Positions 9,968 through 18,281 of a DNA stretch of 64,000 nt are shown piece after piece. Each line of letters starts with the position of its first letter. Position 1 is the first letter of the stretch. The notes under the pieces were generated by a model that was not told the origin of the DNA, ran no database searches, and was given only the letters and a program-made list of their open reading frames with translations. The stretch spans positions 62,001 to 126,000 of the forward strand of contig CAIYLG010000012.1 of assembly GCA_903927025.1 (NCBI GenBank), read 5' to 3'. Source of the DNA: an uncultured Armatimonadota bacterium. GTDB lineage: Bacteria; Armatimonadota; Fimbriimonadia; Fimbriimonadales; Fimbriimonadaceae. Both the position numbers and the translations under genes were made by a program.

Positions 9968-10525
9968 CTAAACTTGGGGTAGCCGGTGAATAGACTCCAA
10001 CCACTTCTGCGTTTCCCGAGGGTGCGTGAAGCGCAGCACTTTCGCGTCCTTCACCTCGTCGCACCATTCCAAAATGCGGGCGCGCTTTCGCTTGAAGGAC
10101 CTGAAGTGCCAAAGGAGGATGGAGTCCTTGGAGAAGGTTCCCTTTAGGGTCTCGACGTTTCCGTTGCAGATTGGACGCTTGTCGATACAGCGCACCAAGG
10201 TCCGAAACAATAGACGACGGAAGGAGAGCCAGCGCGGGTAGTCCAAGGCGACGATAAGCTGCACCCTTGAAAGCGGAATATCCTTCCAGACTGCGTATGC
10301 GGTGTCAACAATCCAAGCGTCTTCAGCGCATATTTTAGCGATACGCTCCCGCTGGATTTCGACTGGAACTTGAGCCCAGTTGGGATCAAACGTGAGGTCA
10401 TCTACAGAGTGCCACTGGATCCCAGAACGGCCGCTGATCTTGCCCGCCAGGGTGCTCTTCCCGGAGCCCGTGACTCCGTAAATCATGATTCTTGTTGCGC
10501 CGTGTAACGGGTCCGAGTCACTCAT
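9968..10525 (-). CDS. P-loop kinase, FlaR/topology-modulation-like
   Basis: A 185-residue cytoplasmic protein with a Walker A motif near the N-terminus (GVTGSGKST), then a short aromatic/acidic segment (WHSVDDLTFDPNW) typical of the adenylate-kinase-like family called FlaR or topology modulation protein. Family members are small NTPases of uncertain substrate. The start overlaps the end of the upstream beta-lactamase-family gene by 8 bases, so the pair is one transcription unit. Length is normal for the family. Confidence 0.75.
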   Translation of the reverse strand: MSDSDPLHGATRIMIYGVTGSGKSTLAGKISGRSGIQWHSVDDLTFDPNWAQVPVEIQRERIAKICAEDAWIVDTAYAVWKDIPLSRVQLIVALDYPRWLSFRRLLFRTLVRCIDKRPICNGNVETLKGTFSKDSILLWHFRSFKRKRARILEWCDEVKDAKVLRFTHPRETQKWLESIHRLPQV

Positions 10526-11969
10526 TGCCAGTCTTCAGGCGACCTTCAAAGCATGGACCCTCGGGTGGGCCGAAGGTGCAGGTGATTTGGCTCGACATCT
10601 TCGCGGCGGAATCGCTGAACTGATTGGTGACGATGACTCCGGTGGGGCTTTCAAGGTATCGCACGATAATCTCAAACGTGTCCGGGGCGATCCAGCTGCC
10701 TCTTGCGGCGACTCGCTGAGGTTCGGGCGTCCTGAATTTCACAAGGCTCGGAATCCAGCAGTCAATCCCGACCGAAAGGACGTTTTCTGGCTCCGCCGTG
10801 AAGAACCGGACAACGGCTTTGCCTGGGGCGAATTCGAACGACATTTGGCGCAGTCTATGATCGGGGAGTACGGACTCGTAAAGGTTTCCGGTTACACGCT
10901 CGGCGGTTGGCGATGAAGTCGCTCCCGTGACCAGTTTCAGCTTGAGCGTTTGGAGTCGGGCGAGGAGAGAACCATGGGCAATGTCATCTGACTCGAGAGG
11001 GGAATGGGAGGCAGGTTCGACGAGGTGCTTCCAAACCAGATCCAGAATTGCCTGCATATTTCCAGCGGCAGCCGTCGTCGCAACGATCATGTTCAGCTCG
11101 GGCAGGACGACACAGAACTGTCCGAACGCGCCGTCGCCGCGGTAGGCATGGTGGGTGCTTCTCCAAAACTGGTAGCCATATCCCTGCTGCCAGTCGGGAG
11201 TCTTATTCTCCGCGTTGCTGATATGGAAGCGCGTGGCATCCTCAATCCATGCGGCGGGCAAAAGCTGCTTGCCGTTCCACAGCCCTTTGTGAAGGTAGAA
11301 GAGCCCGAATTTTGCGATGGATTCGGTGGCAATGCTCATGCCCCAGCCGCCCACGCTGATGCCCTTTGGGCACGTCTCCCAAGTGGCTTCGGTGATGCCC
11401 AGGGGCTCTAGGAACCGAGGCTTCAGAAATTCTAAAAGTGACGTACGAGTGATTTGGGTGAGGATCGCGGACAGCACATAGCTGGCACTCGAGTTGTAGA
11501 GGAAGTGAGTTCCTGGTTCAAACGGTACTTCGCGGGCGAGGAATCCCTTCACCCAGTCTTGATCCTCGCGGAGGTACATCTCAGTCATATCGTCGGCGAC
11601 GTGGCCGCAGGACATCGTGAGAAGGTCTCGAATGCGCATGGCGGCGAGGTTCTCGGAGACGACTCCAGGGAGCTTGTCTGGGAAGAACGAAATGACCTTG
11701 TCATCCAGCCCCAACAGCCCTTCCTGAACGGCGAATCCGATCCCCGTAGACATGAAGCTTTTGCTGAGGGAATAAAGAAGGTGCTTGTCATGCTGCTGAT
11801 AGGGGAGCCACCAGCCTTCAGCGACCACGTGATCGTTCTTAACCACCATGAGGCTGTGAAGCTCCAATCCCTCTGATTCAATGCCGTCGAGAAACGCGAC
11901 AACGTTCTCCGAAAGGATTCCATGCGCCTCAGGCGCGGAACGGGGAAGGAGGAAATCAGTGTCTGCCAT
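10518..11969 (-). CDS. Serine hydrolase of the beta-lactamase (class C / PBP-like) family
   Basis: A 483-residue protein. The SxxK nucleophile motif is in LLYSLSKSFMS and a YxN-like motif in LYNSSASYVLS; a Gly-rich segment (GDGAFGQFCVVLPE) stands where the KTG-like box is expected. There is no clear signal peptide, so a cytoplasmic esterase or peptidase is as likely as an envelope enzyme. The C-terminal 120 residues form a separate domain of unknown function, common in this family. GGGGGT just before the ATG is a weak Shine-Dalgarno sequence. It leads a two-gene unit with the P-loop kinase. Confidence 0.8.
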   Translation of the reverse strand: MADTDFLLPRSAPEAHGILSENVVAFLDGIESEGLELHSLMVVKNDHVVAEGWWLPYQQHDKHLLYSLSKSFMSTGIGFAVQEGLLGLDDKVISFFPDKLPGVVSENLAAMRIRDLLTMSCGHVADDMTEMYLREDQDWVKGFLAREVPFEPGTHFLYNSSASYVLSAILTQITRTSLLEFLKPRFLEPLGITEATWETCPKGISVGGWGMSIATESIAKFGLFYLHKGLWNGKQLLPAAWIEDATRFHISNAENKTPDWQQGYGYQFWRSTHHAYRGDGAFGQFCVVLPELNMIVATTAAAGNMQAILDLVWKHLVEPASHSPLESDDIAHGSLLARLQTLKLKLVTGATSSPTAERVTGNLYESVLPDHRLRQMSFEFAPGKAVVRFFTAEPENVLSVGIDCWIPSLVKFRTPEPQRVAARGSWIAPDTFEIIVRYLESPTGVIVTNQFSDSAAKMSSQITCTFGPPEGPCFEGRLKTGNE

Positions 11970-12423
11970 GACCCCCAGAAGTTACCCCGGCTTGCTGTAC
12001 CCAGGGTTACACCACAGATAGGCAACAACCGAAGGAGTGCGGACTTCTGCACACCTGCGCCCTCGGCTTTAGCACAGGGCCGACCGCCAAGGCTAAGGGT
12101 CCGTCGTGAAAGGACCTGGATTGAAAATTCCGGGCCGCAGGCGTGATCAATCCTAATGCAATACAGTTTTGGGCTGGAAGCTTGCGCTGATCCCTGCGCT
12201 TAGGTTCAAGCGATACAATTCTAGGCGGCGACTTCTCCTGCCCGCGGCGGGAGAGGGTCCTGTATACAGGCACCTGGCCTAACTCCACAGTGGTCGGCAA
12301 TCCAGCCCAAGCGGAAGGTTGAACCGAAGCCGTATGGCATTATTTTAAACCCCACCCTCCCCAGACTGGTAGCGAAGGAATTGGCGGTGACCTTAAGATG
12401 TGGCTTCGGTGTAAGCTCGGCGA
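11970..12423. other. Divergent intergenic region, no gene seen
   Basis: About 450 bases between the divergent hydrolase and aldo/keto reductase genes. It holds an imperfect GC-rich inverted repeat near 12232-12255, a perfect 12-base palindrome CCTGTATACAGG at 12259-12270 (possible operator), and a degenerate relative of the TGCTTCAGCA hairpin near 12060. Short open frames here show no coding character. Confidence 0.5.
12412..12417 (+). promoter_or_regulatory. Putative -10 box of a leaderless transcript
   Basis: TAAGCT ends exactly six bases before the ATG at 12424 and no Shine-Dalgarno sequence precedes the ATG. The same hexamer at the same distance precedes the gene at 21790. GTGACC at 12387-12392 is a weak -35 candidate. 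Confidence 0.4.
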
Positions 12424-13401
12424 ATGCAGTTTCGCGCGTTTGGGAAGCACGGGTTTGACGTCTCGGAGATTGGGTTTGGGGCTTGGGCGATTGGGGGAAG
12501 CTGGGGGCCTCAATCGGAGGACGATTCGGTTGCGGCGCTTCACAAGGCGTTGGATCTCGGTGTCAACTTCATCGACACTGCCGCTGGCTACGGTGGAGGA
12601 AAGAGTGAGCGGATTATTGGCTCCGTCCTGAGCGGCCGCGGCGACAGTGGCACATTCGTTGCCACCAAAACGCCTCCGTCCCCGGGCAACTGGCCGCCTT
12701 CTCCATACGATATCGCCGAGGAGCGGTACAGCGAAGCGTATTTGCGACAGAACGTCGAAGAGCGATTGGAGTGCTTGGGCTCCAGTAAGATTGACCTGCT
12801 TCAGCTTCACACATGGACGCGAGCCTGGAATAGAAATCCGACCCCATTTCAGCACCTCCGCAAGCTTCAGCAGGAAGGCAAGGTTGGCCTCATCGGCGTC
12901 TCCACCCCTGAGCACGATCAGAACTCGGTAATCGACCTTATGCGCGGTGGGTTCATCGATGCCGTCCAGGTGATCTACAACATTTTCGAGCAGGAGCCAG
13001 CGGCAGAGCTGCTTGACGTTGCAGGTGAGACCGGCACTGGAATCATTGTTCGCGTGGCATTCGATGAGGGTGTGCTGACGGGCAAGTTTACGGAAGAGAC
13101 GGTATTCGCCCCGGATGACTTTCGAAACGGCTACTTTGCGGGGGATCGACTTGGCCGAGCGGTGAAGCGAGCGGAAGCGGTTCGCGAGACGTTGAACGGC
13201 ACCGGTTACACCATGGCTCAGGCGGCGCTGAAGTTTGCCCTGTCCCATCCTGCCGTCAGCACGGTGATCCCGGGAATGCGCAACGCGGCCCAGGCGGAAG
13301 CGAACTGCGGTGTTTCAGACCTTCCCGCGCTTAGCGAGGAACTTCTGAAGGAGCTGCATAAGCACAACTGGCGTCGAGCCTTCTGGTACGGCGGGAAATA
13401 A
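12424..13401 (+). CDS. Aldo/keto reductase
   Basis: A 325-residue NAD(P)H-dependent oxidoreductase of the AKR superfamily, a cytoplasmic TIM barrel. The catalytic tetrad is visible: Asp and Tyr in FIDTAAGYGGGKSE, Lys in FVATKTPP and His in LLQLHTW. The cofactor-binding C-terminal strand VSTVIPGMRN is present. It belongs to the bacterial group that acts on sugars or aldehydes, but the substrate cannot be specified. An antisense open frame covers most of this gene and is a shadow. The gene is monocistronic or co-oriented with the dioxygenase 42 bases downstream, which has its own promoter-like -10. Confidence 0.88.
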   Translation: MQFRAFGKHGFDVSEIGFGAWAIGGSWGPQSEDDSVAALHKALDLGVNFIDTAAGYGGGKSERIIGSVLSGRGDSGTFVATKTPPSPGNWPPSPYDIAEERYSEAYLRQNVEERLECLGSSKIDLLQLHTWTRAWNRNPTPFQHLRKLQQEGKVGLIGVSTPEHDQNSVIDLMRGGFIDAVQVIYNIFEQEPAAELLDVAGETGTGIIVRVAFDEGVLTGKFTEETVFAPDDFRNGYFAGDRLGRAVKRAEAVRETLNGTGYTMAQAALKFALSHPAVSTVIPGMRNAAQAEANCGVSDLPALSEELLKELHKHNWRRAFWYGGK

Positions 13402-13431
13402 CCGTACCAGCCGAATGTGCCCCTGGATTCG

Positions 13432-13437
13432 TAGAAT
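13432..13437 (+). promoter_or_regulatory. Putative -10 box of a leaderless transcript
   Basis: TAGAAT (five of six consensus bases) ends six bases before the ATG at 13444. No Shine-Dalgarno sequence is present, which supports transcription starting at or next to the A of the ATG. Confidence 0.5.
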
Positions 13438-13443
13438 AGAAGC

Positions 13444-14373
13444 ATGAGCGTTCACTCCATCCATCACGTCACCGCAGTCACCGCCCAGATTGCGCGGAAT
13501 CTTGAGTTCTATACAAATACTCTGGGGCTGCGCCTGGTGAAGAAGAGCGTGAACCAGGATGACGTGAGCGCTTACCACCTTTTCTATGCCGACGCCGCCG
13601 GTTCGCCTGGAACGGATATGACGTTCTTTGATTGGCCGAGCATTGGCTCCAACTCGCCCGGGCCAGGGACGGTCTCTCTCACCTCCTTTCGCATCCCTGG
13701 TGAGGCTCTGGAGTGGTGGGAAGCTCGGCTTGAGGCGGCAGGCTGTTTTCCAGAGACCGATCAGGATGAGCTGGGCCGGTCACGGGTTCTGTTTTCGGAC
13801 CCGGAGGGGCAAAGCCTTGAACTCGTGGACGACTCTGGGCTACCAGGAGGCTCTGTTCACCCATGGACTGCTCAAGTTGCCGCAGAACGCGCCATTCGCG
13901 GCATTAACGGGGTCGATCTGATCAGCGCGCGACCGCAGGGCACGATTCGAATCCTTAGTGAGATCCTCGGCTATCAATACGTCGAGGGTTCGGAAGGCAC
14001 GTTTGAAGCGAAAGATGACACCACCTATGGCTGCATTCGACTTCACGAGCCTGAGGCACGCCGTGTCGGCCGAGTGGGTGCAGGCGGAGTTCACCACGTC
14101 GCCTTTCGGGTGAAGGATGACGAAGAGCTTCTTGCCATTAAGGAGCAGGTTGAGGCAATGGGAATCGGTACCTCCGGCTACGTCGATCGTTTCTACTTCC
14201 ATAGCCTTTACTTCCGCGAGCCAGGCGGCGTGCTGTTCGAACTCGCCACCGACGGCCCCGGCTTCGCCAGCGACGAGTCGCAGGAAACCCTCGGCGAGAA
14301 GTTGGCGCTTCCTCCATTCCTAGAAGGTCGTCGAGCCCAAATCGAAGCCGGCCTAAAGCCGCTGACAGTCTGA
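13444..14373 (+). CDS. mhqO: Ring-cleaving dioxygenase, two-domain VOC (glyoxalase) fold
   Basis: A 309-residue cytoplasmic protein of two vicinal-oxygen-chelate modules. Module 1 starts SIHHVTAVTAQ, with the first metal His, and contains YTNTLGLRLVKKSVNQDD, a signature of the MhqO/LinE-like hydroquinone-type dioxygenases. Module 2 supplies a second metal His in GGVHHVAFRV and a Glu in GVLFELATDGPG. Length matches Bacillus MhqO (about 310). The expected reaction is Fe(II)-dependent ring opening of hydroquinone or catechol-type compounds, which fits detoxification. The symbol is by family resemblance; the true substrate is not shown by context. Confidence 0.75.
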   Translation: MSVHSIHHVTAVTAQIARNLEFYTNTLGLRLVKKSVNQDDVSAYHLFYADAAGSPGTDMTFFDWPSIGSNSPGPGTVSLTSFRIPGEALEWWEARLEAAGCFPETDQDELGRSRVLFSDPEGQSLELVDDSGLPGGSVHPWTAQVAAERAIRGINGVDLISARPQGTIRILSEILGYQYVEGSEGTFEAKDDTTYGCIRLHEPEARRVGRVGAGGVHHVAFRVKDDEELLAIKEQVEAMGIGTSGYVDRFYFHSLYFREPGGVLFELATDGPGFASDESQETLGEKLALPPFLEGRRAQIEAGLKPLTV

Positions 14374-14379
14374 GGGGGT

Positions 14380-14421
14380 GCGTGCTTCAGCACGCTTGCG
14401 CCCGGTTCTTCTGAGCCGGGC
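14380..14421. terminator. Two tandem hairpins between convergent genes
   Basis: Stem 1: GCGTGC-TTCA-GCACGC (14380-14395), sharing its loop with the repeat at 5638-5655. Stem 2: GCCCGGTTC-TTCT-GAGCCGGGC (14400-14421), nine pairs with one G-T. They lie between the ends of the dioxygenase gene and the convergent membrane-protein gene. There is no T-run, so termination is inferred from position and stem strength. Confidence 0.5.
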
Positions 14422-14453
14422 TGGAACGCCGGTGGCGCTCTTGGAGGAAATCG

Positions 14454-15587
14454 TTATTGCTGCAAACCCGCTCGGTGAAGGATGATCCGGGCCATCTCTT
14501 CCGGGGATGACCCGAGCGTGCGGACTGAGATGGGGATGCCATCCCCGATGACAGCGCGACGCATCTCCAGCTTGCGACGCAGATGTGAATCCAGAGTGGA
14601 GAGAAAGCCTTCAAAGTCGTGAAGATCAACTATGAGGCTTAGGTTTCCGCTTTTGGGTGCTTCGTGGACGTGGACTCCCGCGACGTCTTCCCACCGAATT
14701 CGAACCTCAGAAATGTTCGCGTCGGAATACAGAATCCCGTCCAAGCTCAATCGCAGGCGAGTGCGACTGAGTCCAGACACTCCCACGGCTCCCGCAATGA
14801 GACTCAAGGCGATGATCAGCACGCCATAAACGTGAAACGTGGTCTCCCGCGCCGGTTTCGGGTCGTGGGTGACCAACATGAAGATGCCGACTACAACCAG
14901 CCCAAACAGGACTCCGATGAGAGAGGCATACCGCGGCGGGCCTGGTCGGAAATCCTGCGTGCTCGTATCAACCGGCACCGAGGTTGTGGCAGGAATCGGA
15001 TGCCCGCCAGGTACCGAAACCACAAGCGGTGCAGACTCGGCGAAAGGGGAGAGGTCTCCAGGCAAGGCGATCGGAACGTCACGTCGAGCCTTAATCTCAT
15101 CCACAAACTGAGCCTTAGTGATCGAGATCAGGTCGGTTCGAATCGGGAGCCCCTCATCAATGAGACCGCTTTGGGCGAGTATGCGCTTCCGAGTCGCGTC
15201 AGAGAGGGCGTCCACGAACGCACGGGTGTCCTTCAGCCGCAGGACAGCGCGGAATTTGATTGTGTTCCCATCCGAAGTGTCCTGAATTGACACGCCGACA
15301 AGTTCGTTCCAAGGAACATCCACCCCGCTGATCCCCAGGTTCTGGTAGCAGATCCCCGCGTCGGAGAACTCAAGACGAACACGCATAATAGCCGCCAACC
15401 CATACCCAATCATCGCCGCGCAGGCGATCACGAATAGTGCACAGATGGCTAGCCCAGCCACCTGGTCGGCCTTTGGGTGGACTGCAGATGGGGCAAAAAC
15501 GATGCAAAGGATCAGGACAACGGACTGTGGGACGATCAGCAAAAACGTCTTCCCCAACCCCGGCCGGTACACCGTCGTCTGCGCCAT
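14454..15587 (-). CDS. Membrane protein with duplicated PH-like cytoplasmic domains
   Basis: A 377-residue protein I do not recognise by name. It has two hydrophobic hairpins (about residues 12-60 and 220-275), each followed by a soluble domain of about 100 residues. The two soluble domains are clearly homologous: GICYQNLGISGVDVPWNELV versus GILYSDANISEVRIRWEDVA, then a run ending in R(K)RILAQ / RRKLEMR and (E/D)G(L/I)PI. This half-and-half repeat resembles bacterial PH-like domains found next to membrane hairpins. The frame is open upstream to 15623, but the ATG at 15587 is preferred because a consensus TATAAT ends six bases before it. It is convergent with the dioxygenase gene. Confidence 0.65.
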   Translation of the reverse strand: MAQTTVYRPGLGKTFLLIVPQSVVLILCIVFAPSAVHPKADQVAGLAICALFVIACAAMIGYGLAAIMRVRLEFSDAGICYQNLGISGVDVPWNELVGVSIQDTSDGNTIKFRAVLRLKDTRAFVDALSDATRKRILAQSGLIDEGLPIRTDLISITKAQFVDEIKARRDVPIALPGDLSPFAESAPLVVSVPGGHPIPATTSVPVDTSTQDFRPGPPRYASLIGVLFGLVVVGIFMLVTHDPKPARETTFHVYGVLIIALSLIAGAVGVSGLSRTRLRLSLDGILYSDANISEVRIRWEDVAGVHVHEAPKSGNLSLIVDLHDFEGFLSTLDSHLRRKLEMRRAVIGDGIPISVRTLGSSPEEMARIILHRAGLQQ

Positions 15588-15593
15588 GCGACG

Positions 15594-15623
15594 ATTATAG
15601 GTGGCGCAGGGTGAACTCGGCAA
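15594..15623 (-). promoter_or_regulatory. Promoter of a leaderless transcript
   Basis: On the minus strand TTGCCG (15623-15618), an 18-base spacer and a perfect TATAAT (15599-15594) are followed by six bases and the ATG at 15587. A start about seven bases after the -10 would put the mRNA 5' end at the ATG. Confidence 0.6.
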
Positions 15624-15679
15624 TCAACTAGGGAACGCTGGCTTCTCCTAAGAAGCGGTTAAGACCCACGGGAAGCGAC

Positions 15680-15685
15680 TAGACT
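15680..15685 (+). promoter_or_regulatory. Putative -10 box of a leaderless transcript
   Basis: TAGACT ends seven bases before the ATG at 15693, the same geometry as several other genes in the window. The GGAAA that follows is a poor Shine-Dalgarno sequence. Confidence 0.4.
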
Positions 15686-15692
15686 GGAAACC

Positions 15693-18266
15693 ATGAAGCT
15701 TTGGGTTCCGGTGGTGGCGATTGCGGGAGTTGGGGTGCTGTTTGGAGCGATCACGGCGGTGAGGCAGACGCTGGGGCAGCAGCCGGACGGGTCGTTCCTT
15801 GTCTCGACCGGACAGAGGATCGAACTTCTGGGTGATGTCACCCGACTTGAAGGTGCCAGACCCAAGGACATGGCGGTCTCGCCGGATGGGCGGCTCATCG
15901 CCGTCTTGGCCCATTCACGGCTGGTGATCTGTGACCCAAGCGCGAAGATCATCTCCCAACGAAGCCTTGGCGCAGGACCACTCGGCATAGCCTGGGCACC
16001 GGATGGACAAACGATTTACTGCACGCTCAGTACCGGAAAAATCGGTGCCTTTGCGTGGAACGGCACCACTATCGCCGAACCCAAAACCTTCCGTTCTGCC
16101 CCCGCGAACATGAAGGCCAACCCAGGCACATCTGGACTGGCAGTCGGAAGGGATGGCTCAATCTATGCCGCCCTCAGCATCGAAAACGCGGTCAGTAAGA
16201 TTTCCCCTGCCGGTGAAGTGCTCGGCGTCTGGCACGTGGGCGCCTGCCCATACACAGTGTCGCTTTCTCCGGATGGCACAACCCTCGCTGTCGCGAACCG
16301 AGGTGGCACCGTCATCGCCCCGGCTCCCGAGCAGGGAGATCCGACGACGCGCCAGCCCTTCATGGGCACCGGCGTTGCCCATGCCAACGCAACCGGCACC
16401 GAGATCCAGATTGACCCTAGAACGGATGCCGCCCTTGTCGGCACCGTATCCCTCATCCAGGTTGCCGACGCCCAGTCGGAGCCCAAGTCGGTGATGGTGG
16501 GCCGCCAGCCCTCTGGCCTCTCCTTTTCGGCGGATGGCAAAACGCTGTACGCGGCCGATTCCGATGAGGACGCGGTCAGCTTCGTCAATGTCACCCAAGG
16601 CAAGGAGATCACAAGACTCCCAGTTTCGCCGAAGGAGGATCCCGGCTACGGTCAGATCCCTACTTCAGTGATCCCTTCCGCAGATGCCAAGAGCCTCTAC
16701 GTCACCCTTGGGGGAGCCAACGCGGTGGCGGTCATCGAGAACGGAGCGAAGCCCAAGGTCACTGGCATGTTTCCAACTGCTTGGTATCCCATCAGCGTTG
16801 CCCAGGTCGGGGATCACCTGTTGATCGCCGATGCAAAGGGAATCGGGTCCAGACCAGCGGCCAAAACGACCTCCTTTGGTGTCCATGATTCTGTGGGTGT
16901 CGTCCAATCAATCGCTCTGAAAGACGTAAATGACCTCGGTGCGATGACGCGACGTGTGGGCAAGAACAACGCCTGGACGAACACTCCTGGCCCTCGACCC
17001 AACCGAAAGCCGGTCCCGGTGCCGGAGCGGGTGGGCGAACCCAGTGTCTTTACCCACGTCGTCTACATCATCAAGGAGAACCTCTCGTACGACACCGCGA
17101 TGGGTGACTTTGCCGGTGCCAACGGTGACCCGTCCCTGTGCGTTTTTCCAGAGAATGTAACGCCCAACCATCATGCTTTGGCCCGCCAGTTCGGGGCCCT
17201 CGATAATTTCTACATCTCTGGTACCAACTCGGCCGACGGCCACCAGTGGGTGGATTCCAGCGCGGCTAACGACTACATCGAGCGGAACTACGCCGCCGCC
17301 CAGCGCAGCTACCCCTACGATGGCAATGATCCGCTCGCCTTTTCCCCGGCAGGCTTCCTGTGGTCCCAGGCGAGGGCGGCAGGGAAGTCGGTGCGCGTTT
17401 TTGGTGAGTTCGTGGACCACCCGTCTATCATTGACTCCAAAACCGGCAAGGGACCGGATTGGCAGCGATGCTGGGATGATTACAAGAGTGGCAAGAACGA
17501 AGTGGTGATCAAGGCGGAGACAGCCGAAGCAGGCCTGCGCCCCTACCTTGACCCAACCTATATCGGGTTTCCCGTCACCGTCACTGACCAATGGCGAGCC
17601 GATGTCTATCTCAAGCAGCTCAAGCAGTGGGAAACCAACGACTCGATGCCGAACCTGTCGATTCTTCTCCTCCCCAATGATCACACCGGCGGAACGCGTC
17701 CTGGCTGGCCGACTCCACGGGCTGAAGTTGCAGACAACGACCTGGCGCTCGGTCGGCTGGTCGAGGGGATTTCCCACTCGAAGTTTTGGGTCAACACCCT
17801 GATCATCGTTGCAGAAGATGACAGCCAAAATGGCGTCGACCACGTCGATGGCCATCGCTCAATCTGCATGTGCATTTCGCCTTACTCGCGAAAGGGCACC
17901 ACGATCAGCGATCTCTACAACCATGTCTCGATCGCTTCCACCATCGGTCGTGTCCTCGGCTGCCCGCCGATGACCCGGTTCGATCGAACCATCCGCCCGA
18001 TGTTTGGCTGCTTCACGGATAATCCTGATCTGAGTCCGTACACAGTCACTCCGAACCAGGTCGCTATCGATGAGCTGAACCCGCCAATCAAGAAGCTGAC
18101 TTCGCTGGAGGCTAAGCGGCTAGCCGCCGCTTGCGAGAAGATGGACTGGAGTGAACCGGATGTGCAGGACCAAGATCTGCTCAATCAGGCGATTTGGCAA
18201 CGGGAAGCGCCGAGAAGCGTGGGTCGAGCCGGGTACAGAACGGCCTACCCTGCCGCCCGGCGGTAA
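15693..18266 (+). CDS. Secreted beta-propeller phosphoesterase (PF04185-type)
   Basis: An 857-residue protein with an N-terminal membrane anchor or signal (LWVPVVAIAGVGVLFGAITA). Residues about 40-400 are YncE-like propeller blades (repeated AVSPDG, SLSPDG and SFSADG motifs). Residues about 440-840 are a phosphoesterase/phospholipase-C-like domain of the alkaline-phosphatase superfamily, with metal motifs VYIIKENLSYD, TPNHHALARQF and EDDSQNGVDHVDGHRS. The organisation (propeller plus phosphoesterase) is widespread in Acidobacteria, Planctomycetes and Armatimonadota. It probably acts outside the cytoplasm on phosphate mono- or diesters. ileS starts 15 bases downstream. Confidence 0.85.
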   Translation: MKLWVPVVAIAGVGVLFGAITAVRQTLGQQPDGSFLVSTGQRIELLGDVTRLEGARPKDMAVSPDGRLIAVLAHSRLVICDPSAKIISQRSLGAGPLGIAWAPDGQTIYCTLSTGKIGAFAWNGTTIAEPKTFRSAPANMKANPGTSGLAVGRDGSIYAALSIENAVSKISPAGEVLGVWHVGACPYTVSLSPDGTTLAVANRGGTVIAPAPEQGDPTTRQPFMGTGVAHANATGTEIQIDPRTDAALVGTVSLIQVADAQSEPKSVMVGRQPSGLSFSADGKTLYAADSDEDAVSFVNVTQGKEITRLPVSPKEDPGYGQIPTSVIPSADAKSLYVTLGGANAVAVIENGAKPKVTGMFPTAWYPISVAQVGDHLLIADAKGIGSRPAAKTTSFGVHDSVGVVQSIALKDVNDLGAMTRRVGKNNAWTNTPGPRPNRKPVPVPERVGEPSVFTHVVYIIKENLSYDTAMGDFAGANGDPSLCVFPENVTPNHHALARQFGALDNFYISGTNSADGHQWVDSSAANDYIERNYAAAQRSYPYDGNDPLAFSPAGFLWSQARAAGKSVRVFGEFVDHPSIIDSKTGKGPDWQRCWDDYKSGKNEVVIKAETAEAGLRPYLDPTYIGFPVTVTDQWRADVYLKQLKQWETNDSMPNLSILLLPNDHTGGTRPGWPTPRAEVADNDLALGRLVEGISHSKFWVNTLIIVAEDDSQNGVDHVDGHRSICMCISPYSRKGTTISDLYNHVSIASTIGRVLGCPPMTRFDRTIRPMFGCFTDNPDLSPYTVTPNQVAIDELNPPIKKLTSLEAKRLAAACEKMDWSEPDVQDQDLLNQAIWQREAPRSVGRAGYRTAYPAARR

Positions 18267-18281
18267 ACTGTCAGGTTCACT

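Noticed and set aside
12259-12270. Palindrome CCTGTATACAGG as a LexA site
   Set aside because: It contains CTGT and ACAG but with only two bases between them, unlike the CTGT-N8-ACAG box, and it does not resemble the inverted repeat at the lexA promoter here.
12340-13248. A 302-codon minus-strand frame antisense to the aldo/keto reductase
   Set aside because: The plus-strand protein has the AKR catalytic tetrad and a promoter-like -10; the antisense frame has neither.
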